The notes beneath the pieces were generated by a model. It was not told where the DNA came from and did no database searches. It saw only the letters and a program-made list of their open reading frames with translations. Shown one piece after another: positions 1 through 7,341 of a DNA stretch of 59,922 nucleotides (the stretch's first letter is position 1; the number at the start of each line of letters is the position of its first letter). The translations under genes were made by a program, and so were the position numbers. The stretch lies in NCBI RefSeq assembly GCF_003429085.1, contig NZ_QVTC01000001.1, positions 1 through 59,922 on the forward strand, written 5' to 3'. The DNA is from Bacillus sp. V59.32b (GTDB lineage Bacteria > Bacillota > Bacilli > Bacillales > DSM-1321).

Positions 1-62
1 GCTCACTATTAAAATTAACGTTGGCGCTTTGTTTTGTTCAGTTTTCAAAGAGCAATTTCACT
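1..62 (-). promoter_or_regulatory. rRNA operon leader with boxA
   Basis: Read on the minus strand, this stretch contains TGCTCTTTGAAAACTGAAC (boxA at about 43-54), followed by the AACAAAACAAAG tract and GTTAATTTTAATAG that normally precede the 16S rRNA gene in Bacillus. BoxA binds NusB/S10 for rRNA antitermination. The 16S gene itself is not in the window; it should start just beyond position 1. In B. subtilis an rRNA operon likewise follows pdaB. Assignment rests on motif and synteny. Confidence 0.8.
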
Positions 63-89
63 GTCACTTCTTGTGAAAGCGACTTTCTT

Positions 90-118
90 ATAATAACAAA
101 TGCTAGCCATTAAGTCAA
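90..118 (-). promoter_or_regulatory. sigma-A promoter of the rRNA operon
   Basis: On the minus strand TTGACT (113-118), a 17-base spacer and TATTAT (90-95) lie immediately upstream of the boxA leader. Both hexamers are within one base of consensus. Nothing else transcribed leftward follows, so it should drive the 16S-23S-5S operon beyond the left edge. Confidence 0.75.
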
Positions 119-251
119 TCATTTTTTTGATATTTAATAGGAGAAAGTATCTAAAAAAATACGCTTATTCAATAGCAGCTTTTATAATATATCAGCAGGG
201 AAATAATCCGTCAATACTTTTTATACTAGAAAAATTTGCTTTAAAGCTTTT

Positions 252-488
252 CTATTGTTTCTGTTCCTTGAATGTCTGCTTTGTCCTCATATACTTCATG
301 CATTCCATCGACGGGGCGACTCTTTTAAATAAGTTGAACAAAATCTTGTATCTCTCCTCCATCGCTCGCTTTACGATATGGTCAATCCGCTCATCCTGCA
401 AGTCGAACAAGATTTCATCGAGTTCCCTTTTTACGATGTATTCCATTTCTTTTTTCTCGATCTCATTAATCATTAAACCCAGCATCAT
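252..488 (-). CDS. Small conserved-looking hypothetical protein
   Basis: A 78-residue, highly charged, probably helical protein with no membrane segment or signal peptide. The core carries KRELDEILFDLQDERIDHIV and the alternating charge of a coiled or helical-bundle protein. A GAGGTG ribosome binding site precedes two in-frame ATGs (488 and 485); spacing favours the second, the outer one is given here. It sits between pdaB and the rRNA promoter, a position where Bacillaceae often have a small unnamed gene of this kind (recollection, not a search). Function unknown; I do not recognise a catalytic motif. That it is a real gene is supported by the ribosome binding site and by biased, non-random composition. 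Confidence 0.6.
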   Translation of the reverse strand: MMLGLMINEIEKKEMEYIVKRELDEILFDLQDERIDHIVKRAMEERYKILFNLFKRVAPSMECMKYMRTKQTFKEQKQ

Positions 489-553
489 TTCACCTCAAGC
501 TATATTTTTCTTTTATATTTTCCCGAACCGCTTCTTTTATAATCCGAAATTAT

Positions 554-582
554 GCATAAAGCTTGGAATTCACCCATAGGAT
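554..582 (+). promoter_or_regulatory. Candidate sporulation (sigma-E/G) promoter of pdaB
   Basis: GCATAAA (554-560), 14 bases, then CATAGGAT (575-582) resembles the GNATA...CATA pattern of SigE/SigG promoters and lies about 30 bases before the pdaB start. B. subtilis pdaB is expressed during sporulation. Inference from pattern and distance only. Confidence 0.4.
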
Positions 583-613
583 GAAGACAAGAGTGGTGGA
601 CGAGGTGAGTAAA

Positions 614-1366
614 ATGAATTTTTTTATGGTGATTAGTGCACGTAGAATGAAACAATACGGGCTTGTGATTCTGACAGCTTTATTCGCGGCTTGGTTTCTT
701 TTTTTGCAGAATATGTTACATACTCCTGTTTTTTCAACGTCAGATGGACCAAAGGCTATTTATAAAGGAGAGAAGAATATCGCATTAACCTTCAACATCG
801 GCTGGGGAGATGAACGGGCTGTGCCAATCCTGAAAACACTGAAAGAAGAAAACGTGAAATCCGCTACATTTTTTCTTTCGGGATCGTGGGCAGAGAGGCA
901 TCCCGATGTCGTCGCTAAGATTGTAGAGGAAGGCTATGAGATTGGGCTGCTGGGATACTCTTATAAAGATTATTCGGATATAAAGGACGAAGAGATCACC
1001 AAGGATATATCGAAAGCACAGCAGGTATTCAAAAAACTAAACGTCAAAGACATTGAACTGCTGCGGTCGCCTACTGGTCATTTTGATAAGCGCCTGCTTA
1101 AGATCGGCGAGCGTTTTGGATATACGGTCGTCCACTGGAGCATTGATTCGAAGGATTGGACGAATCCCGGGGTCGATGACATTGTTCAGAATGTCGATCA
1201 GGCTCGCAAAGGAGATATTATTCTATTACACGCCTCCGATTCTGCTAAGCAGACAAATAAGGCACTGCCACAACTGCTTGAGGAAATCCGGTCTAAAAAC
1301 CTTAGCTTGGTGACCGTATCAGAAATGATTTCTAACTCAAGTGCAAGGAATGAAGAAATAAAGTGA
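614..1366 (+). CDS. pdaB: PdaB, sporulation polysaccharide deacetylase-family protein
   Basis: Member of the NodB/CE4 polysaccharide deacetylase family; in B. subtilis PdaB is needed to keep spores stable late in sporulation. The 250-residue product has an N-terminal membrane anchor (about residues 14-34) and then the NodB fold. Start ATG 614 is chosen because GAGGTGA sits 5 bases upstream; an ATG at 563 in the same frame has no ribosome binding site. The usual active-site motif TFDDG is replaced by LTFNIGWGDE, and the metal-binding H-x-x-x-H motif by GYSYKDY, while the later R-S-P-T-G motif and LLHASD are kept. The catalytic metal site is therefore probably absent, as in the B. subtilis protein for the histidines. 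It faces kbaA tail to tail across a shared terminator. Identity is sure; enzymatic activity is doubtful. Confidence 0.93.
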   Translation: MNFFMVISARRMKQYGLVILTALFAAWFLFLQNMLHTPVFSTSDGPKAIYKGEKNIALTFNIGWGDERAVPILKTLKEENVKSATFFLSGSWAERHPDVVAKIVEEGYEIGLLGYSYKDYSDIKDEEITKDISKAQQVFKKLNVKDIELLRSPTGHFDKRLLKIGERFGYTVVHWSIDSKDWTNPGVDDIVQNVDQARKGDIILLHASDSAKQTNKALPQLLEEIRSKNLSLVTVSEMISNSSARNEEIK

Positions 1367-1406
1367 AAAAAGGGGGATAAGCTGCAACAAGCTTAACCCC
1401 CTTTTC
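1367..1406. terminator. Bidirectional terminator between pdaB and kbaA
   Basis: AAAAGGGGGATAAGCT (1368-1383) pairs with AGCTTAACCCCCTTTT (1390-1405) around a 6-base loop, with one A-A mismatch. A-rich and T-rich flanks give a U-tract on both strands, so it can end both convergent genes. Confidence 0.85.
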
Positions 1407-1407
1407 G

Positions 1408-2085
1408 TTATTTCACCTTAACTTTTTTCTTAGTCCCAAGTTTCGCAGCCTGCTGTTTTTCTGATCGCTTGCTTTCCAGCTCCAGTTTCGATCTTTCAAT
1501 CAGCTTATTCAAGATCAATAGTTGGTAAGCATTGCAAGCAAGCAGTGGAAACAGCATAAAATACAGCCACTCTTCATTGTTTACGCGTAAAACCGGTACC
1601 CATTCAAGCGTGGTTACAACCGTCATAAAAAACAAAGCGGGAATAAATGCCTGTTTGTTGGTTTGTTTCATCTTTACATATGCGGTGACCAAGCCCACGA
1701 CCAATAAAAATAAAGCAAGCGCAAGATATGATCCTATACCCTCTCCATCGGCAAACGTCACAAAACGCAGATAAACGAGATCAAACAAAACAAACAAGAT
1801 CAACATAATCTGTACTGCATTCCATAATTTAACGCTCTTAAATATTCCGAGCCCGAACCGGTGAATAGTCAAATAGGCAAAATATCCGGCCTGGCTGATT
1901 ACACTAAAGATTAAGCCTACCCCAAACATCCAGATAAACGTGGAGAGAATCTCTCCTAAGTCAAAGGATGTAAACAGCGGTGCAAATTGATCCCAACGAG
2001 CAATAAATCCAACAATCCCCGCGGTAACCCCTCCGACAAGCAAGGTGGTCATAAATAATCGTACGATATTACGGCTATTCATCAT
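1408..2085 (-). CDS. kbaA: KbaA, activator of the KinB sporulation kinase pathway
   Basis: Integral membrane protein of 225 residues with about six hydrophobic segments (for example around residues 10-28, 46-68, 84-106, 119-138, 145-160, 168-186) and a basic C-terminus rich in K/R. In B. subtilis KbaA is needed for KinB to feed phosphate into the sporulation phosphorelay. The B. subtilis protein is about 198 residues; the extra length here is mainly the lysine-rich tail. The start is ATG 2085 or the adjacent ATG 2082; a GGGGG binding site favours 2082 by spacing. It lies between gerD and pdaB, both on the opposite strand, as in B. subtilis. Sequence similarity at the N-terminus (SRNIVRLFMTTLLVGG) and position make the assignment firm. 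Confidence 0.9.
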   Translation of the reverse strand: MMNSRNIVRLFMTTLLVGGVTAGIVGFIARWDQFAPLFTSFDLGEILSTFIWMFGVGLIFSVISQAGYFAYLTIHRFGLGIFKSVKLWNAVQIMLILFVLFDLVYLRFVTFADGEGIGSYLALALFLLVVGLVTAYVKMKQTNKQAFIPALFFMTVVTTLEWVPVLRVNNEEWLYFMLFPLLACNAYQLLILNKLIERSKLELESKRSEKQQAAKLGTKKKVKVK

Positions 2086-2159
2086 TATCCCCCATGAACA
2101 TTCTTTATATATCTTGATTGTACCAATCCACCTTCCAAAAATCTACATAATCTAACATC

Positions 2160-2189
2160 GAATAAAATTCGCCCGGCGGAATCATATTA
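2160..2189 (+). promoter_or_regulatory. Candidate sigma-G promoter of gerD
   Basis: GAATA (2160-2164), 18 bases, CATATTA (2183-2189) matches the SigG pattern (GAATA-N17/18-CATNNTA) and is about 30 bases before the gerD start. gerD is a forespore SigG gene in B. subtilis. Pattern-based. Confidence 0.55.
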
Positions 2190-2220
2190 ACAATAAGAAG
2201 TCATGAAAGGGGCTCTTATA

Positions 2221-2817
2221 ATGAGATCCAGAGTTTTTTTAATTCTGTTCTCCATGATGTGTCTCGTTATGACCGGCTGCGCTCAGAACGGGACGGGCGG
2301 AGAAAATACTGATTATGAAGAAACAAAAAAGATGGTTGTCGATATATTAAAAACGGATGATGGAAAAAATGCAATAAAAGATGTTATGGCTGATGATGGG
2401 ATGAAAGACCAGCTTATTATGGATCAACAGGTGGTTTCAGACACGTTAGAAAAAGCTGTAACATCTGATAATGGGAAGAAATTTTGGGAAAAAGCCTTTG
2501 AAGATCCAAAGTTTGCGGCAGCTTATGCCAATAGCATGAAGGATGAACACGAAAGACTGATCAGGGATTTAACGAAGGATCCTCAATATCGCGCCATGAT
2601 AATTGATATACTTAGGGACCCTTCCTTACAGGATGAATTCAAGTCATTGGTTAAAAGCAAGGAAATGCGGGAGATGTCAAAAGATACCCTTATCGAAACA
2701 ATGGATAGCCCGCTTGTAAAAGCTAAATTAGCTGACATCCTGTTAAAAGCAGCGGAAGAGACACCGCCCAAACCAAGCGGTGGCGGTCAAGGGCAGCAAG
2801 GCGGAGGCGGACAATAA
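2221..2817 (+). CDS. gerD: GerD, spore germination lipoprotein
   Basis: Spore inner-membrane lipoprotein needed for nutrient germination; in B. subtilis it clusters the Ger receptors into the germinosome. The 198-residue product begins with a short lipoprotein signal (MRSRVFLILFSMMCLVMTGC), with the lipobox cysteine at residue 20. A mostly helical, acidic/basic middle follows, and the end is the family's glycine/glutamine-rich tail (GGGQGQQGGGGQ). Start ATG 2221 follows AAAGGGG by 8 bases; an upstream in-frame ATG at 2203 would overlap that site and lengthen the signal peptide. Divergent from kbaA and convergent with salA, the B. subtilis arrangement. Confidence 0.95.
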   Translation: MRSRVFLILFSMMCLVMTGCAQNGTGGENTDYEETKKMVVDILKTDDGKNAIKDVMADDGMKDQLIMDQQVVSDTLEKAVTSDNGKKFWEKAFEDPKFAAAYANSMKDEHERLIRDLTKDPQYRAMIIDILRDPSLQDEFKSLVKSKEMREMSKDTLIETMDSPLVKAKLADILLKAAEETPPKPSGGGQGQQGGGGQ

Positions 2818-2823
2818 TAAAAC

Positions 2824-2860
2824 ATGAAACGGCTGACTCATATAAAGTCAGCCGTTTCAT
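2824..2860. terminator. Bidirectional terminator between gerD and salA
   Basis: A perfect 15-base-pair stem (2824-2838 with 2846-2860, arm ATGAAACGGCTGACT) with a 7-base loop, flanked by A/T tracts, between two convergent genes. Confidence 0.9.
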
Positions 2861-2863
2861 ATT

Positions 2864-3925
2864 TTATTTCTCTAGCATACCAATCGTCTTTTGTGCAATG
2901 TCGGTATAAATTCTTCCCAAACGGTGGTTTTCCGCATAAATCGATGGGGCAAAATCTTCATCGTTCCAATCGGGCTGCTCAAGCGGAAGCTGTCCTAGTA
3001 CTTCTGTACGAAGTTCCTCTGCTAGCTTGTCACCGCCGCCTTGTCCGAAAACATATTCTTTCTCGCCGGTAGTCTTGCTTTCAAAGTAAGCCATGTTTTC
3101 AATGACACCGATCACTTCATGTTCCGTTTTGATTGCCATTGCCCCTGCTCTTGCGGCAACAAATGCTGCTGTCGGATGCGGAGTTGTGACAATGATTTCT
3201 TTACAAGATGGAAGCATCGAGTGAACATCCAGGGCAACATCGCCGGTTCCTGGCGGCAGGTCGAGCACTAAATAGTCGATATCTCCCCATTCGACCTCGT
3301 TAAAAAAGCTGTTCAGCATTTTGCCCAGCATCGGTCCTCTCCAGATAATAGGCGCATTATCTTCAACAAAGAAGCCCATACTCATCACTTTTACGCCAAG
3401 ACGTTCAACCGGGATAATTCTTTCACCGCGAACTTGCGGCCGCTTCGAAATCCCCATCATGTCAGGCACACTGAAGCCATAGATATCAGCATCGACCAGA
3501 CCCACCTTTTTGCCGAGACGGGCAAGAGCAGTCGCGAAATTAACGGAAACCGTAGACTTCCCTACGCCTCCTTTACCGCTGGCAATCGCGATAAACTTCG
3601 TCTTGCTGTTTGGTCCAAGCAAGCCGGCATCAACACTGTCCTGTGGCATATCGGTGCTGTGCTTGGCCAATTCTTCTTCAGGAAGATCGGTGAAACGAAT
3701 CCCGACTGAATCTGCTCCGCCGCCTTTCAATATTTCAACAACCTTGGTCTGCATTTGAAGCTGTTCACCTGTACCGGTTTTCGCAATGGCAAGTTTAACG
3801 CTTACATGATTCTTTTCTGGTTTTATTTTTACTTCAAGGATTCCGCCTGTTTCCGCTAAACTTTTATGAAGAAAAGGGTCTTGAAGGTCCTTTAGTAAAT
3901 TCAGTACTTTCTCTTCTGTTAACAC
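2864..3925 (-). CDS. salA: SalA, Mrp/NBP35-family P-loop ATPase
   Basis: A 353-residue Mrp-family protein: an N-terminal MIP18 (DUF59) domain (about residues 3-75), a variable linker, and a ParA/MinD-type ATPase domain with the deviant Walker A ASGKGGVGKST and DLPPGTGD further on. In B. subtilis SalA represses scoC and so raises exoprotease production. The Cys-x-x-Cys pair that carries an iron-sulfur cluster in typical Mrp proteins is missing: the segment reads NMAYFESKTTGEKEYVFG. This fits a regulatory rather than cluster-carrier role. Start GTG 3925 is preferred because an AGGTG site precedes it and the resulting N-terminus (MLTEEKVLNLLKDL) matches the family; GTG 3934 overlaps the binding site. 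Confidence 0.93.
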   Translation of the reverse strand: MLTEEKVLNLLKDLQDPFLHKSLAETGGILEVKIKPEKNHVSVKLAIAKTGTGEQLQMQTKVVEILKGGGADSVGIRFTDLPEEELAKHSTDMPQDSVDAGLLGPNSKTKFIAIASGKGGVGKSTVSVNFATALARLGKKVGLVDADIYGFSVPDMMGISKRPQVRGERIIPVERLGVKVMSMGFFVEDNAPIIWRGPMLGKMLNSFFNEVEWGDIDYLVLDLPPGTGDVALDVHSMLPSCKEIIVTTPHPTAAFVAARAGAMAIKTEHEVIGVIENMAYFESKTTGEKEYVFGQGGGDKLAEELRTEVLGQLPLEQPDWNDEDFAPSIYAENHRLGRIYTDIAQKTIGMLEK

Positions 3926-3934
3926 ACCCGGCAC

Positions 3935-4090
3935 CTACCTCTTTTTATTCTTTTTTTCCCAAATAAGTATAACATATAAAATCCGGATTGCTTATACAGC
4001 AAGTTTGAAAACCCTTTATTTATTTTCCCCATATAAAGAAAACCCTGATTGGCGAGTTTAAGAAGGATAGCAGTTTACTTATACAAATAG
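3935..4090. other. Intergenic region salA-cwlD
   Basis: About 190 AT-rich bases upstream of salA on the minus strand. It should contain the salA promoter, but I see no convincing -35/-10 pair. Confidence 0.4.
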
Positions 4091-4120
4091 AAAAAAGCCG
4101 GACATCATTTCTTCCGGCTT
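4091..4120 (-). terminator. Terminator of cwlD
   Basis: On the minus strand AAGCCGG and CCGGCTT form a 7-base-pair stem with a 12-base loop followed by TTTTTT. It begins inside the last codon and stop of cwlD. Confidence 0.8.
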
Positions 4121-4844
4121 AAGGCTTATATTCGTTATCCGTTAGCTTCTCTTCGGTAAAATAACGCAGAACCCCTTTGAATACAGATGCTGAAATTTTC
4201 TCCTGATAGGGTTCCTTTAACAGGTTTGCCCTGTCTTCCGAATTCGAAAGAAAGCCTACCTCTACCAAGGCACCCGGCTTCTTGGCATTTCTCATTAGAT
4301 AGACATTATCAATTAGCTTCGCTTCCCGGTTTGTATTTTCTAAATTCCGTTTGATTTCAGCCTGGATAAATTTAGCGACTTGTTCGTTCTCTTCATATCG
4401 TCTTGTATAGAATGTTTGGGCACCCTTCCACTGGCTTGACGGGAACGCATTAAGATGGACACTCAGGAACAAGTCCGCCTCGGAATCGTTGATCATTTTA
4501 ACCCTATTTTGTAGATCTTGGCGTTTCCGGTTGCGGATTCCTTTTGTATTTTCATCAGCCAAATCGCTATCATCTTCCCTTGTCATGATGACAAGAGCTC
4601 CTTGCTCTTGCAAAAAATCCCTGATTTTAAACGTGACTTTTAACGCTATTTCTTTTTCGAGTGCCGACTGTACATTCGCCCCGCCATCAGGACCCCCATG
4701 GCCGGCATCAAGAATAATGATTTTTCCGGATAAAGGCAGATTCCATGAATTCCATGAATCATCTTCTACAAATTTTACTGTCACGATTAAAAACAAAAGG
4801 ATGAATCCTATTGCAAAGCCGGTATATTTTAACTTCTTCCCCAT
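4119..4844 (-). CDS. cwlD: CwlD, spore cortex N-acetylmuramoyl-L-alanine amidase
   Basis: Amidase_3 zinc enzyme that strips peptide side chains from muramic acid during formation of muramic-delta-lactam in the spore cortex. The 241-residue product has an N-terminal membrane segment (about residues 8-24) and all expected zinc and catalytic residues: H and GG in ILDAGHGGPDGGA, E in ALEKEIAL, H in LFLSVHLNAF and the catalytic E in ALVEVGFLSN. Start ATG 4844 follows GGGAGGA by a normal distance; an in-frame ATG at 4907 has no binding site and would add a non-homologous extension. It lies between ybaK and salA as in B. subtilis. Confidence 0.95.
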   Translation of the reverse strand: MGKKLKYTGFAIGFILLFLIVTVKFVEDDSWNSWNLPLSGKIIILDAGHGGPDGGANVQSALEKEIALKVTFKIRDFLQEQGALVIMTREDDSDLADENTKGIRNRKRQDLQNRVKMINDSEADLFLSVHLNAFPSSQWKGAQTFYTRRYEENEQVAKFIQAEIKRNLENTNREAKLIDNVYLMRNAKKPGALVEVGFLSNSEDRANLLKEPYQEKISASVFKGVLRYFTEEKLTDNEYKP

Positions 4845-4924
4845 ATTCCGTCTCCTCCCGCTCGTCCTATAACTAAAAATATGGGACAGGGAGAGAAAAT
4901 AGAACATCGCACACGTTGAAGTTG

Positions 4925-5368
4925 TTAATGAAGCCTCATTTTCCTCCGTTTTTCGCCTTTTTCAAAGCCATCTTTCCACCAAGCTTCTATATAGGCTTCA
5001 CAGCGGTAATAGAGACTCTCGTTATGCATGTCGTTATCGCCGACTTTCCCCCAATAAAGAATAAAGTTAAACAAGGTATCGCTAAGATGTTTTTCTTCTT
5101 TACTGCTGCGGTTCCTGGCTTCTTCCATCGTCTCTCCGTAATAACCGAATTTACTGTAATTCGCACCGAGCAGGAAAGCCTCAATCGCGACATCACAAGA
5201 GGCTTCTTCAAGCACATCATTAAAATAATCTCCGCTCATCCTATCTGAACCGAAAAATTCCTGGACCCGGCTTTTTAATATGTCAATCGAAAGCTCCCTT
5301 AAGATCTTTCTGTCGTATTTAATTTGTTTTGCCTTCTGCTTCTCTCTTAGCGTTGTAATCACATTCAT
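4925..5368 (-). CDS. ybaK: YbaK, DUF2521 family protein of unknown function
   Basis: A 147-residue soluble protein, the same length as B. subtilis YbaK. It starts MNVITTLREKQKAKQIKYDR and is rich in charged residues, with conserved-looking aromatic stretches (NFILYWGKVGD, CEAYIEAWWKDGFEKGEKRR). No catalytic motif is visible and no function is established. Start ATG 5368 follows GGGGTG by 6 bases; the in-frame ATG at 5404 lacks a site. It probably forms an operon with cwlD, 80 bases downstream, with no terminator between them. That hints at a link to sporulation or the cell envelope, but this is context only. Confidence 0.88.
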   Translation of the reverse strand: MNVITTLREKQKAKQIKYDRKILRELSIDILKSRVQEFFGSDRMSGDYFNDVLEEASCDVAIEAFLLGANYSKFGYYGETMEEARNRSSKEEKHLSDTLFNFILYWGKVGDNDMHNESLYYRCEAYIEAWWKDGFEKGEKRRKMRLH

Positions 5369-5404
5369 TTTATACACCCCATGAATCCCATAGTTCCTCT
5401 CCAA

Positions 5405-5624
5405 TTCCCCGGTCTATTGCCGGGGATATGCCATTAGTTTTCGCCTTGCTGGCTTTGTGATGCTACTCTTTTTGCAGTTTGTTGATGGCAATTATTTATG
5501 AGGAAGCTTTATGGCTAATAAGGAGAATCTAAATTAGGGCATGGAAAAATGGAGACAAAATGAACCCCATGGAATAATGGTGTATGACGCCTGTCTGACT
5601 GATCTGTTACATGAGTCGTAAAAA
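5405..5624. other. Intergenic region between ybaK and the transporter gene
   Basis: No gene is supported here. A small stem CCCCGG/CCGGGG (5408-5426) lies about 40 bases upstream of the ybaK start on the minus strand and could be a leader hairpin or an old terminator. In B. subtilis this interval holds ybaJ, a methyltransferase gene; no trace of it is visible. Confidence 0.5.
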
Positions 5625-5654
5625 GTAAAAAACCGACCTTTTATGGCCGGTTTC
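5625..5654 (-). terminator. Terminator of the KgtP-like transporter gene
   Basis: On the minus strand AAACCGGCC and GGTCGGTTT make a 9-base-pair stem (one G-U) with an ATAAAA loop, then TTTTTAC. It lies 90 bases after the transporter stop codon. Confidence 0.8.
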
Positions 5655-5743
5655 CTTCATTCATGTTGTCTTATCCATTGTCATCTGCTGGACAAGTTCC
5701 TTTTGCAATAATTCGTAGTGCCATCTATTGGCTGTTGCGGAAA

Positions 5744-7057
5744 CTAACGTTTCTTAGTATCCAGCTCGGCTTCGATTTGGGAGACCTTCGAAGATTCAGC
5801 CATACGCCAGTAGACAATAAAACTAATGGCAATACAACCAGCTACATAGAAGTAAAAGAGCGACTCGACTCCAATATTCTTCAGCCATAGTGCAATGAAT
5901 TCCGCCGTCCCGCCAAAGATTGCTACGGTGAGTGCATAAGGGAGTCCGACGCCAAGGGCACGGATTTCGGTCGGGAAGAGTTCAGCTTTCACAATTGCAT
6001 TAATAGAAGTGTAACCGGTGACAATGATGAGACCCAGCATCATAAGCAAGAAAGCAATGAAAGGATTATTTGCCTGCTCCATGAACATGAATATTGGCAC
6101 CGTCAACACTGTTCCGAGGATACCGAAGCTCATCAAGAGCGGACGACGTCCAATCCGGTCAGACAACGCGCCGGCTAGCGGTTGAAGCACGACAAATATC
6201 AACAGGGCAATAAAGTTAATCCAGCTGACGACCTCCTTGTCGAGGCCAACCGTATTCACCATGAACTTCTGGATATACGTCGTGTAGGTATAGAAGGCGA
6301 CGGTTCCGCCAAGCGTTAGTCCGACCACTGTCAGCACCGCTTTCGGATGTTTCATTAGAACCCGAACGGTCCCGGCATTCGCCCGGGTTTCAGAACCCAT
6401 TTTTGTGAACTGCTCCGATTCGTCCATTGTACGGCGCAGCCATAATACAGCCAAGGCTCCCATCGCTCCGATGACGAATGGAATCCGCCAGCCCCAGGAC
6501 ATCATATCGGCTTCGCTGAGAATTTGCTGAAGGATGATCTGGACACCCAAGGCCACCATTTGTCCTGCAACAAGCGTCACGTACTGGAAGCTCGAGTAGA
6601 AGCCTCGGCGGCCGCTTGAGGCCATCTCGGACAGATAGGTTGCCGACGTTCCATACTCTCCTCCTAACGATAACCCTTGAAGCAGACGTGCCAGAACGAG
6701 GATAATCGGTGCCATTATACCAATCGTGCCATAACCTGGAGTGCAAGCAATGATCAGAGAACCACCTGCCATGACTGTGATGGAAAGCGTCAGCGCAGCG
6801 CGGCGGCCATGGCGATCGGCATAGCGACCCATCAACAGGCTGCCTAATGGGCGCATCAAGAAGCCGACGGCGAAGATTGCCGCCGTGTTGAGCAATTGGC
6901 TCGTGGAGTCTCCTTCGGGAAAGAACGTTGCCGAGAAATATACGGCGAAAGCTGAATAGACATACCAGTCATACCATTCGATCAGATTTCCCACCGAACC
7001 TTTGAAGATGTTGCCTGTGATGCGTCTTGTGTTTTCACGTTCACTGGATTGATTCAT
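5744..7057 (-). CDS. KgtP-like MHS-family proton symporter
   Basis: Major facilitator protein of the metabolite:H+ symporter family, 437 residues, about 12 transmembrane helices. Diagnostic motifs are GNLIEWYDWYVY at the start, the loop 2-3 motif GRYADRHGRRAAL, RLLQGLSLGGEYGTSATY, SFQYVTL, and the second-half loop motif GALSDRIGRRPLL. The closest family I recognise is the Escherichia coli alpha-ketoglutarate permease KgtP, to which similarity runs the full length; the substrate is therefore probably a di/tricarboxylate, but MHS transporters differ in substrate. Start ATG 7057 follows AAGGAGG. The gene interrupts the rpsI-(ybaJ)-ybaK order and parts of it are GC-rich (62-68% in lines around 6601 and 6781, against roughly 45% in neighbours), so it was probably inserted by transfer. 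It is intact, with its own terminator. Confidence 0.9.
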   Translation of the reverse strand: MNQSSERENTRRITGNIFKGSVGNLIEWYDWYVYSAFAVYFSATFFPEGDSTSQLLNTAAIFAVGFLMRPLGSLLMGRYADRHGRRAALTLSITVMAGGSLIIACTPGYGTIGIMAPIILVLARLLQGLSLGGEYGTSATYLSEMASSGRRGFYSSFQYVTLVAGQMVALGVQIILQQILSEADMMSWGWRIPFVIGAMGALAVLWLRRTMDESEQFTKMGSETRANAGTVRVLMKHPKAVLTVVGLTLGGTVAFYTYTTYIQKFMVNTVGLDKEVVSWINFIALLIFVVLQPLAGALSDRIGRRPLLMSFGILGTVLTVPIFMFMEQANNPFIAFLLMMLGLIIVTGYTSINAIVKAELFPTEIRALGVGLPYALTVAIFGGTAEFIALWLKNIGVESLFYFYVAGCIAISFIVYWRMAESSKVSQIEAELDTKKR

Positions 7058-7082
7058 TCTTATCCTCCTTCTGAATTACCGG

Positions 7083-7110
7083 TGCAGACGCTTTTAACCG
7101 TGCGTCAGCA
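7083..7110. promoter_or_regulatory. Inverted repeat upstream of the transporter gene (possible operator)
   Basis: TGCAGACGC (7083-7091) and GCGTCAGCA (7102-7110) are inverted with a 10-base spacer and one A-A mismatch. The repeat lies 26 bases before the start codon. It could be a regulator site or a leader hairpin; no partner regulator gene is nearby. Confidence 0.4.
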
Positions 7111-7293
7111 CACACATGGTTTGAAACTAAAAAAAACACTTCTTTCAATTTTCAATATGTAAGATTACTTTAAAATTATCTCATAATTCTAAAATAAAAG
7201 AAATTTTTAACCATTTCCTACAAGATGGAAAGATAAAAAAGAAAATACTCATTCCTAAAAGTTTTATATTATTCCAAGTACTATTTTGAAGAA
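7111..7293. other. AT-rich upstream region of the transporter gene
   Basis: Very AT-rich stretch between rpsI and the transporter. It should hold the transporter promoter on the minus strand, but no pair of hexamers stands out from the background of A/T runs. Confidence 0.35.
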
Positions 7294-7328
7294 TAAAAAA
7301 GACCCCCAACCAAAATGGTTGAGAGCCT
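7294..7328 (-). terminator. Terminator of rplM-rpsI
   Basis: On the minus strand GCTCTCAACC pairs with GGTTGGGGGT (several G-U pairs) around ATTTT, followed by CTTTTTTATTC, just downstream of the rpsI stop. Confidence 0.75.
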
Positions 7329-7341
7329 TTGAAGCGTAATA

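Noticed and set aside
100-579. Long plus-strand reading frame opposite the small hypothetical gene
   Set aside because: No ribosome binding site, low-complexity hydrophobic translation, and it overlaps the rRNA promoter and the better-supported minus-strand gene.
6390-6746. 118-codon minus-strand frame inside the transporter gene
   Set aside because: Same-strand shadow in another frame of a well-supported, GC-rich gene; the GC bias leaves few stop codons.
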